A DNA stretch of 20,585 bases, from positions 1-20,585 of the forward strand of contig CAVJWC010000020.1 of the NCBI GenBank assembly GCA_963653425.1, read 5' to 3'. Below, one piece after another: positions 1-7,836 of the stretch (positions are counted from its first letter, which is position 1; the number at the start of each line of letters is the position of its first letter). The position numbers and the translations under genes are program-made. Below the pieces are notes generated by a model, which was not told the origin of the DNA, did no database searches, and saw only the letters and a list, made by a program, of their open reading frames with translations. Origin of the DNA: UMGS692 sp963653425 (lineage in GTDB: Bacteria > Bacillota > Clostridia > Christensenellales > CAG-314).

Positions 1-51
1 ATAAGCCTTTGTCAACAGTTTTCTGAAAGAAACTTGAGAAGTGTTTTTCAT
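1..51 (-). CDS. possible N-terminus of a gene cut by the left edge
   Basis: An ATG at 49-51 on the minus strand opens a frame of 17 codons (MKNTSQVSFRKLLTKAY) that reaches the edge without a stop. It lies about 75 bases downstream of the promoter at 132-160, so the geometry is right. No good Shine-Dalgarno sequence precedes the ATG, and 17 codons are too few to recognise a family, so this could be chance. Confidence 0.25.
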   Translation of the reverse strand, partial: MKNTSQVSFRKLLTKAY

Positions 52-131
52 TTTTGAAGTCCGTTCACTTCGAAAGGCTTAATTACCGTTAAGATTTCAA
101 GGTCCGTCGCCGTCTCACTGACAGCTTGGTC

Positions 132-160
132 ATTATATAACACTTCCCGGAAAAAAGCAA
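132..160 (-). promoter_or_regulatory. sigma-A type promoter for a gene off the left edge
   Basis: On the minus strand, TTGCTT (155-160) and TATAAT (132-137) are separated by 17 bases, which is close to the sigma-A consensus. Transcription would start near 125 and run off the left edge. It lies downstream of the deacetylase gene on the same strand, so the gene beyond the edge appears to have its own promoter. The leader carries a small hairpin (56-60 with 67-71). Confidence 0.55.
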
Positions 161-221
161 TAGTTTTTTGCGATATTCTTAAACATTCTTTTTCTTTTTT
201 ATTTCAACCAAACGCCTTTAT

Positions 222-1259
222 TCAGGGCTTTTTGCCCTCCGAGAGGCTTTCCTTCGTTTTTCTCTCGATTTTAGCGAAAAAGCCGTCCGAATCGACTTTT
301 CCGCTCCTGTTGAACCGCCCGACGGTCATGGATTCGCACCCTCTGCTTATCACACTCACTCTTTCGTTGCAGGTCAGAGCTATTCCGCAACCCCTTTCTT
401 TCAGGATTTTAACCGTACTTTCCGAATAAGCTCCGTAGGGGTAAACGAAAGTCCGCGGTTTTTCCCCGGTAACGGCTTCGATTATCGCCTGATTTTTTTC
501 GTAATCCCGAACGAAAACGCCTTCGTAAGTCCCGAAATCCTCTCCGCGCTTCCGAGTCGCGCCCTTTCTTCCGTTTTTGACGGAATGAAGGTCGTAGGTG
601 TGGTTTGCAATCTCGACCAGCCCGCTTTTATAGAGTTCGCCTATTTGTTCCTTGTTAAGATTGCTGTAATAATTACTCTGTCTTTGTCCGCGTTCCCTTT
701 CCGTGAAACTGCCCACAACGGCAATCGTCGCTTTGAAGCCGTACTTTTTAAGAAGGGGCAGAACGTAGGTGTAGTTGTTGTAAAAGCCGTCGTCAAAGGT
801 AATCAGAACGGGCTTTTCGGGAATTTCGCCTTTGCCATCGATAAAATCGGCGACTTCGCGCGCAAAAATCGGCGTGTACCCAAGCCGAAGGATATTGCGG
901 AAATCCTTTTCAAGCTCGTTCGGATGAACGACGTAATTCCCGACTCCGCCCGAGTTCACGCTGTGATACATAATCGCAGGAAGCGCGACTTTGCCGCCCT
1001 CTCCCGCACTTGCCGTTGACTTTTCGGCGTTCATGCGCATATCAAGCGTGTTCGTTCTCATATCTAAAGCGTTCATGCGCATATCTGTGTTATCCATACT
1101 CATATCAAGCGAAGCGTTCATACTCGTATCGAGAGCGTTCATGCGCATATCTAAACTGTCCGTACGCATATCGGGCTTTTCGCGTTGCAAAAACAGGCGG
1201 CACGGGACGCAAAGGACAATAATTATCGCCGAAATAAAAAGGACGCAAACTTTTCTCAT
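222..1259 (-). CDS. membrane-anchored polysaccharide deacetylase with a heptad-repeat stalk
   Basis: The 345-residue protein is a NodB-type (carbohydrate esterase 4) deacetylase, a family that removes acetyl groups from peptidoglycan or other surface glycans outside the cell. Residues 4-20 form a hydrophobic signal anchor. Residues 30-78 are seven repeats of the form MRxNxLD with M and L at a/d spacing, probably a short coiled-coil stalk. The catalytic domain follows: TFDDG at 154-158 (metal-binding and catalytic aspartates), HTYDLH at 220-225 (metal-binding histidines) and YPYG at 273-276. It lies 160 bases after gltX with no clear terminator between, so it may be cotranscribed. The ATG has no obvious Shine-Dalgarno sequence. 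Substrate unknown. The family call is firm; the stalk role is inferred. Confidence 0.9.
   Translation of the reverse strand: MRKVCVLFISAIIIVLCVPCRLFLQREKPDMRTDSLDMRMNALDTSMNASLDMSMDNTDMRMNALDMRTNTLDMRMNAEKSTASAGEGGKVALPAIMYHSVNSGGVGNYVVHPNELEKDFRNILRLGYTPIFAREVADFIDGKGEIPEKPVLITFDDGFYNNYTYVLPLLKKYGFKATIAVVGSFTERERGQRQSNYYSNLNKEQIGELYKSGLVEIANHTYDLHSVKNGRKGATRKRGEDFGTYEGVFVRDYEKNQAIIEAVTGEKPRTFVYPYGAYSESTVKILKERGCGIALTCNERVSVISRGCESMTVGRFNRSGKVDSDGFFAKIERKTKESLSEGKKP
1026..1172 (-). repeat. 21-base in-frame tandem repeats coding the deacetylase stalk
   Basis: Seven degenerate copies encode heptads such as MRMNALD; one copy is eight residues long (TSMNASLD). An identical 17-base core containing the palindrome ATGCGCAT recurs at 1027-1043, 1069-1085 and 1135-1151. 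The near identity at DNA level points to recent expansion by slippage or unequal crossing over. Confidence 0.85.
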
Positions 1260-1419
1260 AAGTTAAGTATGCGTCCGTGTGGTTTTATTATTCGGTTAAA
1301 CGGGTTTTACTCTTTTCGGGTTTTGCTTTGCTCTTTAAGCTTTTCGGAAATCGCTCGCGCTTTCAGTTGCGGTCGTCTGTCGAAGCTTTTTCGTTTCAAA
1401 CCCGAAAACCCAAAAGTTT

Positions 1420-2874
1420 TTACTCTTTTTCAAGAAGTTTCATACTGAAATCCAATCTACTGAGGGACTTTTCTTTACCGAGAAGTTCTGCGATTTCTGT
1501 TGCTCCGCCAGGGGTAGAAGCCAATCCCGAAAGCGCGACTCTTACCGGCCAGAAAATCTGTCCGTTCTTACAGCCAAGCTTTGCGATAATTTCGTTCAGG
1601 GCTTCGTGTACGCCGTGTTCGCTCCAATCGTCGAGTTTTTCGAGGCGTTCGCGCACTATGGGAAGATACTCTTTCGAAAGAGCCTTGTCGGTCTTCATTT
1701 TTTTGTGAACGAAAAGTTCGGTGTCGTATTCCACGAAGTCGTCGAGGAAGGAAACCAACGCGGGAATTTCGTCAAGGCGGGAAATTCTCGTCTGACAAAG
1801 CTTACTTAAAAGAACGTAATCGTACTTTCCGCCCGCCGCTACGGACTTATCAAGCCAGGGGGAAGCTATCTTTACGAATTCTTCAAGAGGCATCTGCTTG
1901 ATGTATTCGGAATTAAGCCAATTGAGCTTGTTTTCGTCGAAAATGGAATTGCTTCTCGAAATGCCGTCGATGTCGAAAGCTTCGAGCATTTCGTTAAAGG
2001 TCATTTTTTCGCGGTTATCCTTGGGCGCCCAACCCAAAAGAGTTATATAGTTCAGAATGGCGTCTTTAAGGTAGCCTTTGTTTATAAGGTCTTCGTAACT
2101 TGCCGAACCGTCGCGCTTACTGAGTTTATGCTGAGCGTCTTTCATTATGGACGGAAGATGGATATACATCGGTCTTTCCCATCCGAAAGCGTCGTAAAGC
2201 ATATTGTACTTGGGTGTACTCGTCAGATACTCCGAACCTCTCATAACAACGGTTATGTTCATAAGATGGTCGTCGATAACGTTAGCGAAGTTATAGGTAG
2301 GCATTCCGTCCGACTTTATGAGAATCTGATCTTCCATTTCGTTATTGTCTACGGTTATGTCGCCGAAAACCAGATCGTGGTAGGTATTCGCACCTTCGGT
2401 TTCGGGAACGTTCTGACGGATAACGTAAGGTTCGCCCGCGGCAAGTCTTCTTTCGACTTCTTCTTTACTGAGGTGCAGGCAGTGTTTATCGTACTTTCTC
2501 GCACCGTTAACGTCGGGAAGAGATTCGAGCCTTTCTTTAGAGCAGAAACAATAGTAAGCCGCGCCTTTTTCGACCAGCTGTTTTGCGTATTCGAGATAGC
2601 CCGTCTTTCTTTCGCTCTGAACGTAAGGACCGTACGGACCTCCTACGTCGGGACCTTCGTCGTATATAAGTCCCGTTTCTTTAAGCGTTCTTATGATAAC
2701 GTCGACGGCACCTTCGACAAGACGGTTTCTGTCGGTGTCTTCTATACGAAGAACGAACTGACCGTTGTTTTTCTTTGCGTAAAAATATGCGTAAAGCGCG
2801 GTTCTCAGACCGCCGACGTGAAGATAACCCGTAGGACTGGGGGCAAATCTTGTTCTTATTACTTTATTTTCCAT
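1420..2874 (-). CDS. gltX: glutamyl-tRNA synthetase
   Basis: The 484-residue protein is a class I aminoacyl-tRNA synthetase that charges tRNA-Glu with glutamate in the cytoplasm. The ATP-binding signature is PSPTGYLHVGG (residues 12-22, the HIGH region) and the second signature is KLSKR at 250-254. Cysteines at 109, 111 and 132 fit the zinc-binding insert of the family. Length is normal for bacterial GluRS. The ATG follows a GGAGG box at good spacing. Whether it also charges tRNA-Gln (the non-discriminating form common in Firmicutes lacking GlnRS) cannot be decided here. It is transcribed divergently from the dipeptidase gene. Confidence 0.97.
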   Translation of the reverse strand: MENKVIRTRFAPSPTGYLHVGGLRTALYAYFYAKKNNGQFVLRIEDTDRNRLVEGAVDVIIRTLKETGLIYDEGPDVGGPYGPYVQSERKTGYLEYAKQLVEKGAAYYCFCSKERLESLPDVNGARKYDKHCLHLSKEEVERRLAAGEPYVIRQNVPETEGANTYHDLVFGDITVDNNEMEDQILIKSDGMPTYNFANVIDDHLMNITVVMRGSEYLTSTPKYNMLYDAFGWERPMYIHLPSIMKDAQHKLSKRDGSASYEDLINKGYLKDAILNYITLLGWAPKDNREKMTFNEMLEAFDIDGISRSNSIFDENKLNWLNSEYIKQMPLEEFVKIASPWLDKSVAAGGKYDYVLLSKLCQTRISRLDEIPALVSFLDDFVEYDTELFVHKKMKTDKALSKEYLPIVRERLEKLDDWSEHGVHEALNEIIAKLGCKNGQIFWPVRVALSGLASTPGGATEIAELLGKEKSLSRLDFSMKLLEKE

Positions 2875-2909
2875 AGATTCCTCCGAAAAAATCAGAATTA
2901 TGCCGTTAA

Positions 2910-2942
2910 ATTATAGCATATAATCGAAAAAAAGTGTATAAT
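2910..2942. promoter_or_regulatory. divergent -10 elements of gltX and the dipeptidase gene
   Basis: The minus strand has an extended -10 (TG-C-TATAAT, core 2910-2915) facing gltX. The plus strand has TATAAT at 2937-2942 facing the dipeptidase gene. The cores are only 21 bases apart, so each polymerase would cover the other start. Neither has a good -35 box. Confidence 0.5.
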
Positions 2943-2985
2943 AAAGCCGAAGGTTTTTGAAAAATTTACTCAGGAGGCTGATTTT

Positions 2986-4335
2986 ATGGAAAAAGCTCTT
3001 AAAATACTTCACGATAATTTCGACGAAATGATTAAAACCATTCAGAAAGTCATATCTTTCGATACTGTAAGAAAAGATCCCGACGGAATATATCCCTTCG
3101 GAAAGACTACCGCGGAATGTCTCGATTACGTTCTTGACCTTGCAAAGAAGTTGGGTGCAAACGACGTCGTTAACTGCGATTATTACGCAGGTCACGCAGA
3201 TTTCGGCGAAGGCGAAGAGGTCGTCGGTATTCTCGGACACCTCGACGTAGTTCCCGTATCCGATCACGGCTGGATTTATCCCCCCTTCTCGGGAACAGTC
3301 GCGGACGGCAGAATTTACGGCAGAGGTTCCATCGACGACAAAGGTCCGGCTATATGTTGTTTATACGTAGTAAAAGCCCTTATGGACAGCGGTTTCAAAC
3401 CGGGAAAGAAAATCCGTCTTATTTTCGGTTGCGACGAAGAAATGGGGTCGAGCTGTATAGCTCACTACAAAACCAAGATAAAGATGCCCGATATAGGCTT
3501 TACGCCCGACGGAGAATTCCCCTGTCTTAACGGCGAAAAAGGTCTTTTCCAGCCCAATATCGATTTCGGTAAACTTCCCGACGAAGTTCTCGACGTCCGC
3601 GCGGGCGACAGAGTAAACATCGTTCCCGATATATGCACGGCAAAACTCAGCCTTAAAGCCGACCTTTCCGCTCTCAAAGGCGCGGATTACGTAACGGTTG
3701 AAAAACAGGCTGACTGCTACCTTCTGACGGCAAAGGGCGTTTCCTGCCACGGTTCCACTCCCGAACAGGGCGATAACGCTACCTGGAAAATCGTTCGCGC
3801 TCTTCACGTTCTCTATCCCGAAAACTCCACTCTTACCTTCCTCTTCGATAAGATGATTACCGATACCGACGGAACGACCTGGGGACTTCCTCTTTGCGAC
3901 GCACAGAGCGGAAAAATCTCCGTAAGTATGAACGTTCTTCGTCTTACGGAAGAAAATCACCTCGCCGTAGGCATAGATATGAGATTCCCCGTAACTTACA
4001 CGGTAGAACAGGTTAAACAAGCCGTTATAGACAACAGCCCCTCCTTTATGAAGTTCATAACCGCGGGCGGAACCAATCCTCTTTACGTTCCCGCAGACAG
4101 CTTCCTCGTCAAGACTCTTCTCGATTCCTATAATTCCGTTACGGGCGAAAACGCAAAGGCAAAAGTTATCGGCGGAGGAACTTACGCAAAGTCGATGAAA
4201 AACTGCGTGGCTTTCGGACCCGAATTCGAAGGCGACGAACAGACGATGCACCAGACGAACGAATACATAAGTCTCGAAAGACTTCGTCAGATGGCGGATA
4301 TTTACCTTAAAGCCATCTACACCCTCGCTAAATAA
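2986..4335 (+). CDS. pepV: M20-family dipeptidase (PepV/Sapep type)
   Basis: The 449-residue protein matches metal-dependent dipeptidases of peptidase family M20, which cleave dipeptides in the cytoplasm in the last step of peptide use. GHLDVVP at 84-90 supplies the metal ligand His85 and catalytic Asp87. SIDDKGP (115-121) holds the bridging aspartate, DEEMG (150-154) the catalytic and metal-binding glutamates, and TPDGEFP (173-179) a further ligand; a late histidine lies in TMHQTNEY near the C-terminus. Length fits PepV (about 470). An AGGAGG box (2972-2977) sits eight bases before the ATG. It appears monocistronic, with a strong terminator 40 bases after the stop. The exact substrate is uncertain. 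Confidence 0.92.
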   Translation: MEKALKILHDNFDEMIKTIQKVISFDTVRKDPDGIYPFGKTTAECLDYVLDLAKKLGANDVVNCDYYAGHADFGEGEEVVGILGHLDVVPVSDHGWIYPPFSGTVADGRIYGRGSIDDKGPAICCLYVVKALMDSGFKPGKKIRLIFGCDEEMGSSCIAHYKTKIKMPDIGFTPDGEFPCLNGEKGLFQPNIDFGKLPDEVLDVRAGDRVNIVPDICTAKLSLKADLSALKGADYVTVEKQADCYLLTAKGVSCHGSTPEQGDNATWKIVRALHVLYPENSTLTFLFDKMITDTDGTTWGLPLCDAQSGKISVSMNVLRLTEENHLAVGIDMRFPVTYTVEQVKQAVIDNSPSFMKFITAGGTNPLYVPADSFLVKTLLDSYNSVTGENAKAKVIGGGTYAKSMKNCVAFGPEFEGDEQTMHQTNEYISLERLRQMADIYLKAIYTLAK

Positions 4336-4374
4336 AAGTCAGGAAAACTGAAACCAATAACTCTATAAACGAAG

Positions 4375-4408
4375 AACGCCTCACGGAAAGTTTCCGCGGG
4401 GCGTTTTT
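4375..4408 (+). terminator. rho-independent terminator of the dipeptidase gene
   Basis: AACGCC (4375-4380) pairs with GGCGTT (4400-4405), with an inner CGGAA/TTCCG stem (4384-4388 with 4392-4396). The stem runs into five T residues (4404-4408). Confidence 0.85.
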
Positions 4409-4479
4409 GATTATTATAATCAAATTCAACGTTATATAGTTCGTTATCGCAGATTAAGCGGTATTGCATAGGTTAAACC

Positions 4480-4501
4480 GAAAAAACGTAGCTTTTTTCG
4501 T
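4480..4501. terminator. A/T-rich hairpin after ung, possible terminator
   Basis: CGAAAAAA (4480-4487) and TTTTTTCG (4494-4501) form an eight-base-pair stem with a six-base loop, 29 bases beyond the ung stop codon. On the minus strand the descending arm is a T run, as in a weak intrinsic terminator. It lies between converging genes and may serve both sides. Confidence 0.45.
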
Positions 4502-4529
4502 AAAAAGCCATATGGAACGGCAAAAACGA

Positions 4530-5426
4530 TTACCAGGAAATCGGCGTTCTTCCCATTTCGGCAAGAAAGTCGTTGGTCGCTGAAAAGTGTCTGCAACCGA
4601 AAAAGCCGTTATACGCCGACAGCGGACTCGGGTGCGCCGATATAAGCACGAGATGCTTTGACTTATCTATAAGCGAAGCTTTGGAGGCGGCGGGTTTTCC
4701 CCACAAGAGAAAGACGCAGGGAACGTCCCCTCTTCCTATCTCTTTTATAACGTTGTCGGTAAAGGTTTCCCAGCCCCGTCCTTTATGAGCCATGGGTTTG
4801 CTTCTTTCGACGGTAAGCAGGCTGTTAAGCAGAAGAACGCCCTGCTCTGCCCACGGACGAAGGTCTCCGCCCTTTATATGCGAATCTCTTTTAAGGTCGG
4901 AACGGATTTCCTTAAAGATATTGACTAAACTCGGCGGAACGGGAACGCCTTCGGGAACGGAAAAACTCAGTCCCATAGCCTGCCCGGGCTGATGATAGGG
5001 GTCCTGCCCCAAAATAACGACTTTTACGTCGTTTCTGTCGGTCAGTCTGAAACACTCGAAAACCTTTTCTCTCGGCGGAAAAATCACCGCGTTTTCTTTG
5101 CTGCGACCGCGCAGGAAGTCTTCGAGACGGCGGAAATATTCCTTCCCGGTCTCTCTCTCGAAAAAGTCTTTCCAACCGTTTTCGGGGAAATTAAAAAGCT
5201 CTCCGTATCTGCAATTACCGTCGAGGCTTTCGTTTTTCAGCGAGCTTTCCGTCAACGGTTGCGACGAAGAGTTTTTTCCGCTCTGCGTAAAACCGCCGTT
5301 TTCCGTCTGAAAATCACTATTTTCCGTCTGAAATTCGGCGTTTTCGCGGTTTTTCACCTCTTTTTCGTAATTAAAAAAGTCAAGCTGACCGTCTTTATAA
5401 ATATCGTCTTCGTTAGTCGCGCTCAA
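4530..5426 (-). CDS. ung: uracil-DNA glycosylase with an extended N-terminal tail
   Basis: The 298-residue protein is a family 1 uracil-DNA glycosylase, which excises uracil from DNA to start base-excision repair. GQDPYH at 140-145 holds the catalytic aspartate (Asp142) and HPSPLS at 265-270 the catalytic histidine (His265). Family members are usually about 220-230 residues. Here about 72 extra N-terminal residues are polar and probably disordered, with FQTEN duplicated (32-36 and 39-43). The tail contains QLDFF (14-18), which resembles the bacterial sliding-clamp-binding motif QL[SD]LF. The start is TTG, supported by AGAGGT just upstream and a consensus promoter 30 bases further. The glycosylase call is firm; clamp binding is inference. 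Confidence 0.96.
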   Translation of the reverse strand: MSATNEDDIYKDGQLDFFNYEKEVKNRENAEFQTENSDFQTENGGFTQSGKNSSSQPLTESSLKNESLDGNCRYGELFNFPENGWKDFFERETGKEYFRRLEDFLRGRSKENAVIFPPREKVFECFRLTDRNDVKVVILGQDPYHQPGQAMGLSFSVPEGVPVPPSLVNIFKEIRSDLKRDSHIKGGDLRPWAEQGVLLLNSLLTVERSKPMAHKGRGWETFTDNVIKEIGRGDVPCVFLLWGKPAASKASLIDKSKHLVLISAHPSPLSAYNGFFGCRHFSATNDFLAEMGRTPISW

Positions 5427-5456
5427 TTTGTTACCTCTCTGAACTTCGTCCGTTTG

Positions 5457-5485
5457 AGAATAACAAACTCGCGCATTTTTGTCAA
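5457..5485 (-). promoter_or_regulatory. sigma-A promoter of ung
   Basis: TTGACA (5480-5485 on the minus strand) and TATTCT (5457-5462) are 17 bases apart. Transcription would start near 5450, giving a leader of about 24 bases before the TTG start, which supports that start over internal ones. Confidence 0.8.
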
Positions 5486-5778
5486 GGCTTTTGTGAGTTT
5501 TTGGCTTTAAGACTCAAAAATCGTCCGCAAAGTCTGCCACGGACAAGGCTTTCGGAAGAGTCGGTTAATACTCAGAAACAAACCCGAAAATCGTGAAAGT
5601 CGTTTTAAGACCCGAAAAACAAACCGAAAAAACGTTAAAGGGCAAAAGGGCTTACAAAGAGACTTTCTGCGAATTTGATTCCGGCTTCCGAAAAGTCAGT
5701 CTCGGCTCCCCGATTGGTTCCTTACTTGGCTTCTTATCGGCTTCTTAAAGGAAGGGCGTTTTGACTTATAAAAGGAAG
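5486..5778. repeat. gene-free stretch with degenerate short repeats
   Basis: I find no supported gene here. The left half repeats variants of an A-rich word (CTCAAAAATCGT, CCCGAAAATCGT, CCCGAAAAACA, ACCGAAAAAAC) between 5513 and 5632. A hairpin GTCCG/CGGAC lies at 5523-5527 and 5540-5544. The right half (5724-5755) repeats the last codons of the neighbouring minus-strand gene. No terminator with a T run is obvious for that gene. Confidence 0.5.
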
Positions 5779-6486
5779 TCAGACTTGGCTTCTTAAAAGA
5801 GAAGTTACGTCGGGTTTTACGGCTTTACCGCTGAAAGCGTCCTGAAAAGCCAGAAAATACCCGCGTTTACCTTCGGGCGCGAAATACACGAAAATATCGT
5901 CCTGCTTTTTCATATACTTTTCGGGCATTGCAAAGCAAATATAAAGCGGTTTGCCCGAGCTGAGAATCATTCCTTGCGCGAAAAAGGCTTCTCCGCGCGG
6001 AATTTTCACCCAATAGGACTCCCTGAACGCCTTTATAAGAGGAGGAAAAGGCTTGTTGTCGCTGAAAACCTTTATAAGCTCCGTTGATTTTTCCCTATAA
6101 AAACACCGCTTTTCTTTGAGAAGCGAAAGAGCTTTCGTAATAAAAGCGTCTTTGTTTCCGCCCGAAGAACAGGCGTAAGCCACGGGAAGCTTTTCGCCCT
6201 CCTTTTCGATAACAAGAAGAGCTTCCGTCCGAATTGAACAGTCGAGCTTTTCGGTAACGAAATAGTCTTCGGAAAGTGTTATTCCGCTCATTACGAACTT
6301 TTCTCCGCACCTTAAAACGAGACTCCAATCGTCTGCCGAAGAGGGAGGAAGGTCGGAAAAAACCGTCCGCACTCCGTCCTTACCGTCTTCCCGCGACTCG
6401 ATATGCAAAAGTCCCGAGATTATTCCCGAAGACCCGAAAGGTTTGCCGACTTGCGAAAAAATTATCGTTTTTCTTATGAAATTCAT
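5779..6486 (-). CDS. hypothetical protein, 235 residues
   Basis: I do not recognise this family. The protein begins MNFIRKTIIFSQVGK and has no signal peptide or membrane segment, so it is probably cytoplasmic. The N-terminal part is rich in beta-type segments and glycines (KPFGSSGIISGLLHIE). A cysteine/serine/glycine patch (AYACSSGGNKD) lies mid-protein. The C-terminal third has two aromatic-rich strands (ESYWVKIPRGEAFFAQGM and PLYICFAMPEKYM). A GGAGG box eight bases before the ATG supports the start. It stands alone on its strand between ung and recF, which gives no functional hint. It is real by ribosome site and length; its role is unknown. Confidence 0.75.
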   Translation of the reverse strand: MNFIRKTIIFSQVGKPFGSSGIISGLLHIESREDGKDGVRTVFSDLPPSSADDWSLVLRCGEKFVMSGITLSEDYFVTEKLDCSIRTEALLVIEKEGEKLPVAYACSSGGNKDAFITKALSLLKEKRCFYREKSTELIKVFSDNKPFPPLIKAFRESYWVKIPRGEAFFAQGMILSSGKPLYICFAMPEKYMKKQDDIFVYFAPEGKRGYFLAFQDAFSGKAVKPDVTSLLRSQV

Positions 6487-6639
6487 GCTCTTTTCCTCCG
6501 CTACGGTGATAATACTCAGCTTTCCGTTTTCGTAAACGCAACGCTTATCTTCTTTTTCGTAGTATAACGTAAATTTTACGGCAAAAATTGTCTTTTCCGA
6601 GCGAAAAAACGCGCTTATTACAACAAACGGGAAAAATAC

Positions 6640-6668
6640 TTGACAAAGCGCCCTTCACTTTGTATACT
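6640..6668 (+). promoter_or_regulatory. sigma-A promoter of recF
   Basis: TTGACA (6640-6645) and TATACT (6663-6668) are separated by 17 bases, with a predicted start near 6675, about 20 bases before the recF ATG. It is the best promoter match in the window together with that of ung. Confidence 0.85.
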
Positions 6669-6695
6669 TTAATTAAATAAACTCACGAGGCGCGT

Positions 6696-7790
6696 ATGCA
6701 CGTTATTTCGCTTGAAACCGAAGGCTTCCGCAACCTTAAAAAGCAGACGGTTTTTTTCGATCCCGAACTGAATATCATATGCGGAGAAAACGCTCAGGGT
6801 AAAACCAACGCGCTCGAAGCCGTGTGTCTTTGCGCCCTCGGCAAATCTCCAAGAACGGATAAGGAAAAGGAACTTATCGCTCACGGAGAGAAAAACGCGC
6901 GCGTGAAAGTGGAATTCGCGTCGAGATTCGGAAGCGCCGGTATAGACTTCGCTTTTTTGGGCGGAAAACGCAGAATTGCCGTAAACTCCGTTCCGATTAT
7001 GCGCACGGGCGACCTTATGGGTTACTTCAACGCGGTGTGGTTCTCCCCCGACGAACTAAGACTTATCCGCGAAGGACCGGTAGAGCGCAGAAGATTTATG
7101 GATATAGACGTATGTCAGACGGACAAGACCTATCTCGACACGCTGACCCGTTTCAACAAAGCTCTTTCTCAGCGAAATAACCTTCTTCGCGAACACTTTT
7201 CTTCTTCATCCATAGGCGATATGCTTTCGGTGTGGGATCAGATTCTTTCCAGAGAAGGCGCCAAGCTTATCCGAAAAAGAAGAGAATTCATAACCCGACT
7301 TGCGCCTTTGGCTACGGAAGTTCATTACGGACTTTCGGGTAGCAGAGAGAAACTTTCGGTAAAATACGTCACGCAGATAGAAGGCAATTCTCTTACGGAA
7401 ATAACCGCAAGTTATTCTGAAAAGCTTCTTTCTTCGCGGGAAAAAGACCTTTCTATGAAATACACGTCGGCAGGAGCTCAACGCGACGACGTAAGACTTA
7501 CTTTCGAAGAGGGAGAAAACGACGACGTCGACGTAAGAACCTACGGTTCGCGCGGACAACAACGAACGGCTGCTCTGGCTCTTAAAATCGCAGAAACGCG
7601 GGTTATGTACGAAACTACGGGAGATTATCCCGTACTTCTTCTCGACGACGTGCTTTCGGAACTCGACGACGCAAGAAAAAAACGACTTCTCGAACTCAAA
7701 GGCGGAGTTCAGATTATAATGACTTCGGCTAACCCCGTGGAATCCGTAAAAGGCAAGATTCTGACGGTAAAAAACGGCGTTATAACCTGA
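6696..7790 (+). CDS. recF: DNA replication and repair protein RecF
   Basis: The 364-residue protein is an SMC/ABC-type ATPase that helps load RecA at single-strand gaps in the RecFOR pathway. Walker A is GENAQGKT at 30-37, the ABC signature is in YGSRGQQRT (283-291), and Walker B with the D-loop is in LLLDDVLSELD (314-324). Length is normal. The ATG follows a short GAGG box. Usually recF follows dnaN near the origin; here neither dnaA/dnaN before it nor gyrB after it is present, and it has its own consensus promoter. The next gene is a small membrane protein 46 bases on, with no terminator between, so the two are probably cotranscribed. Confidence 0.96.
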   Translation: MHVISLETEGFRNLKKQTVFFDPELNIICGENAQGKTNALEAVCLCALGKSPRTDKEKELIAHGEKNARVKVEFASRFGSAGIDFAFLGGKRRIAVNSVPIMRTGDLMGYFNAVWFSPDELRLIREGPVERRRFMDIDVCQTDKTYLDTLTRFNKALSQRNNLLREHFSSSSIGDMLSVWDQILSREGAKLIRKRREFITRLAPLATEVHYGLSGSREKLSVKYVTQIEGNSLTEITASYSEKLLSSREKDLSMKYTSAGAQRDDVRLTFEEGENDDVDVRTYGSRGQQRTAALALKIAETRVMYETTGDYPVLLLDDVLSELDDARKKRLLELKGGVQIIMTSANPVESVKGKILTVKNGVIT

Positions 7791-7836
7791 AACGAACGCT
7801 GTAAAACCAAACAAGCCGAATAAAAGGAGTATGACA

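Noticed and set aside
151..171. Possible terminator after the deacetylase gene
   Set aside because: The stem is only four base pairs and overlaps the -35 box of the next promoter.
1026..1172. Regular repeats resembling a small CRISPR array
   Set aside because: The 21-base units are in frame, have no spacers, and translate as heptads of the deacetylase.
4455..4465. Shared word TTAAGCGGTAT with the inverted repeat at 14294-14323
   Set aside because: The copy at 4455 has no matching second arm, so an 11-base match alone is weak evidence for a common operator.
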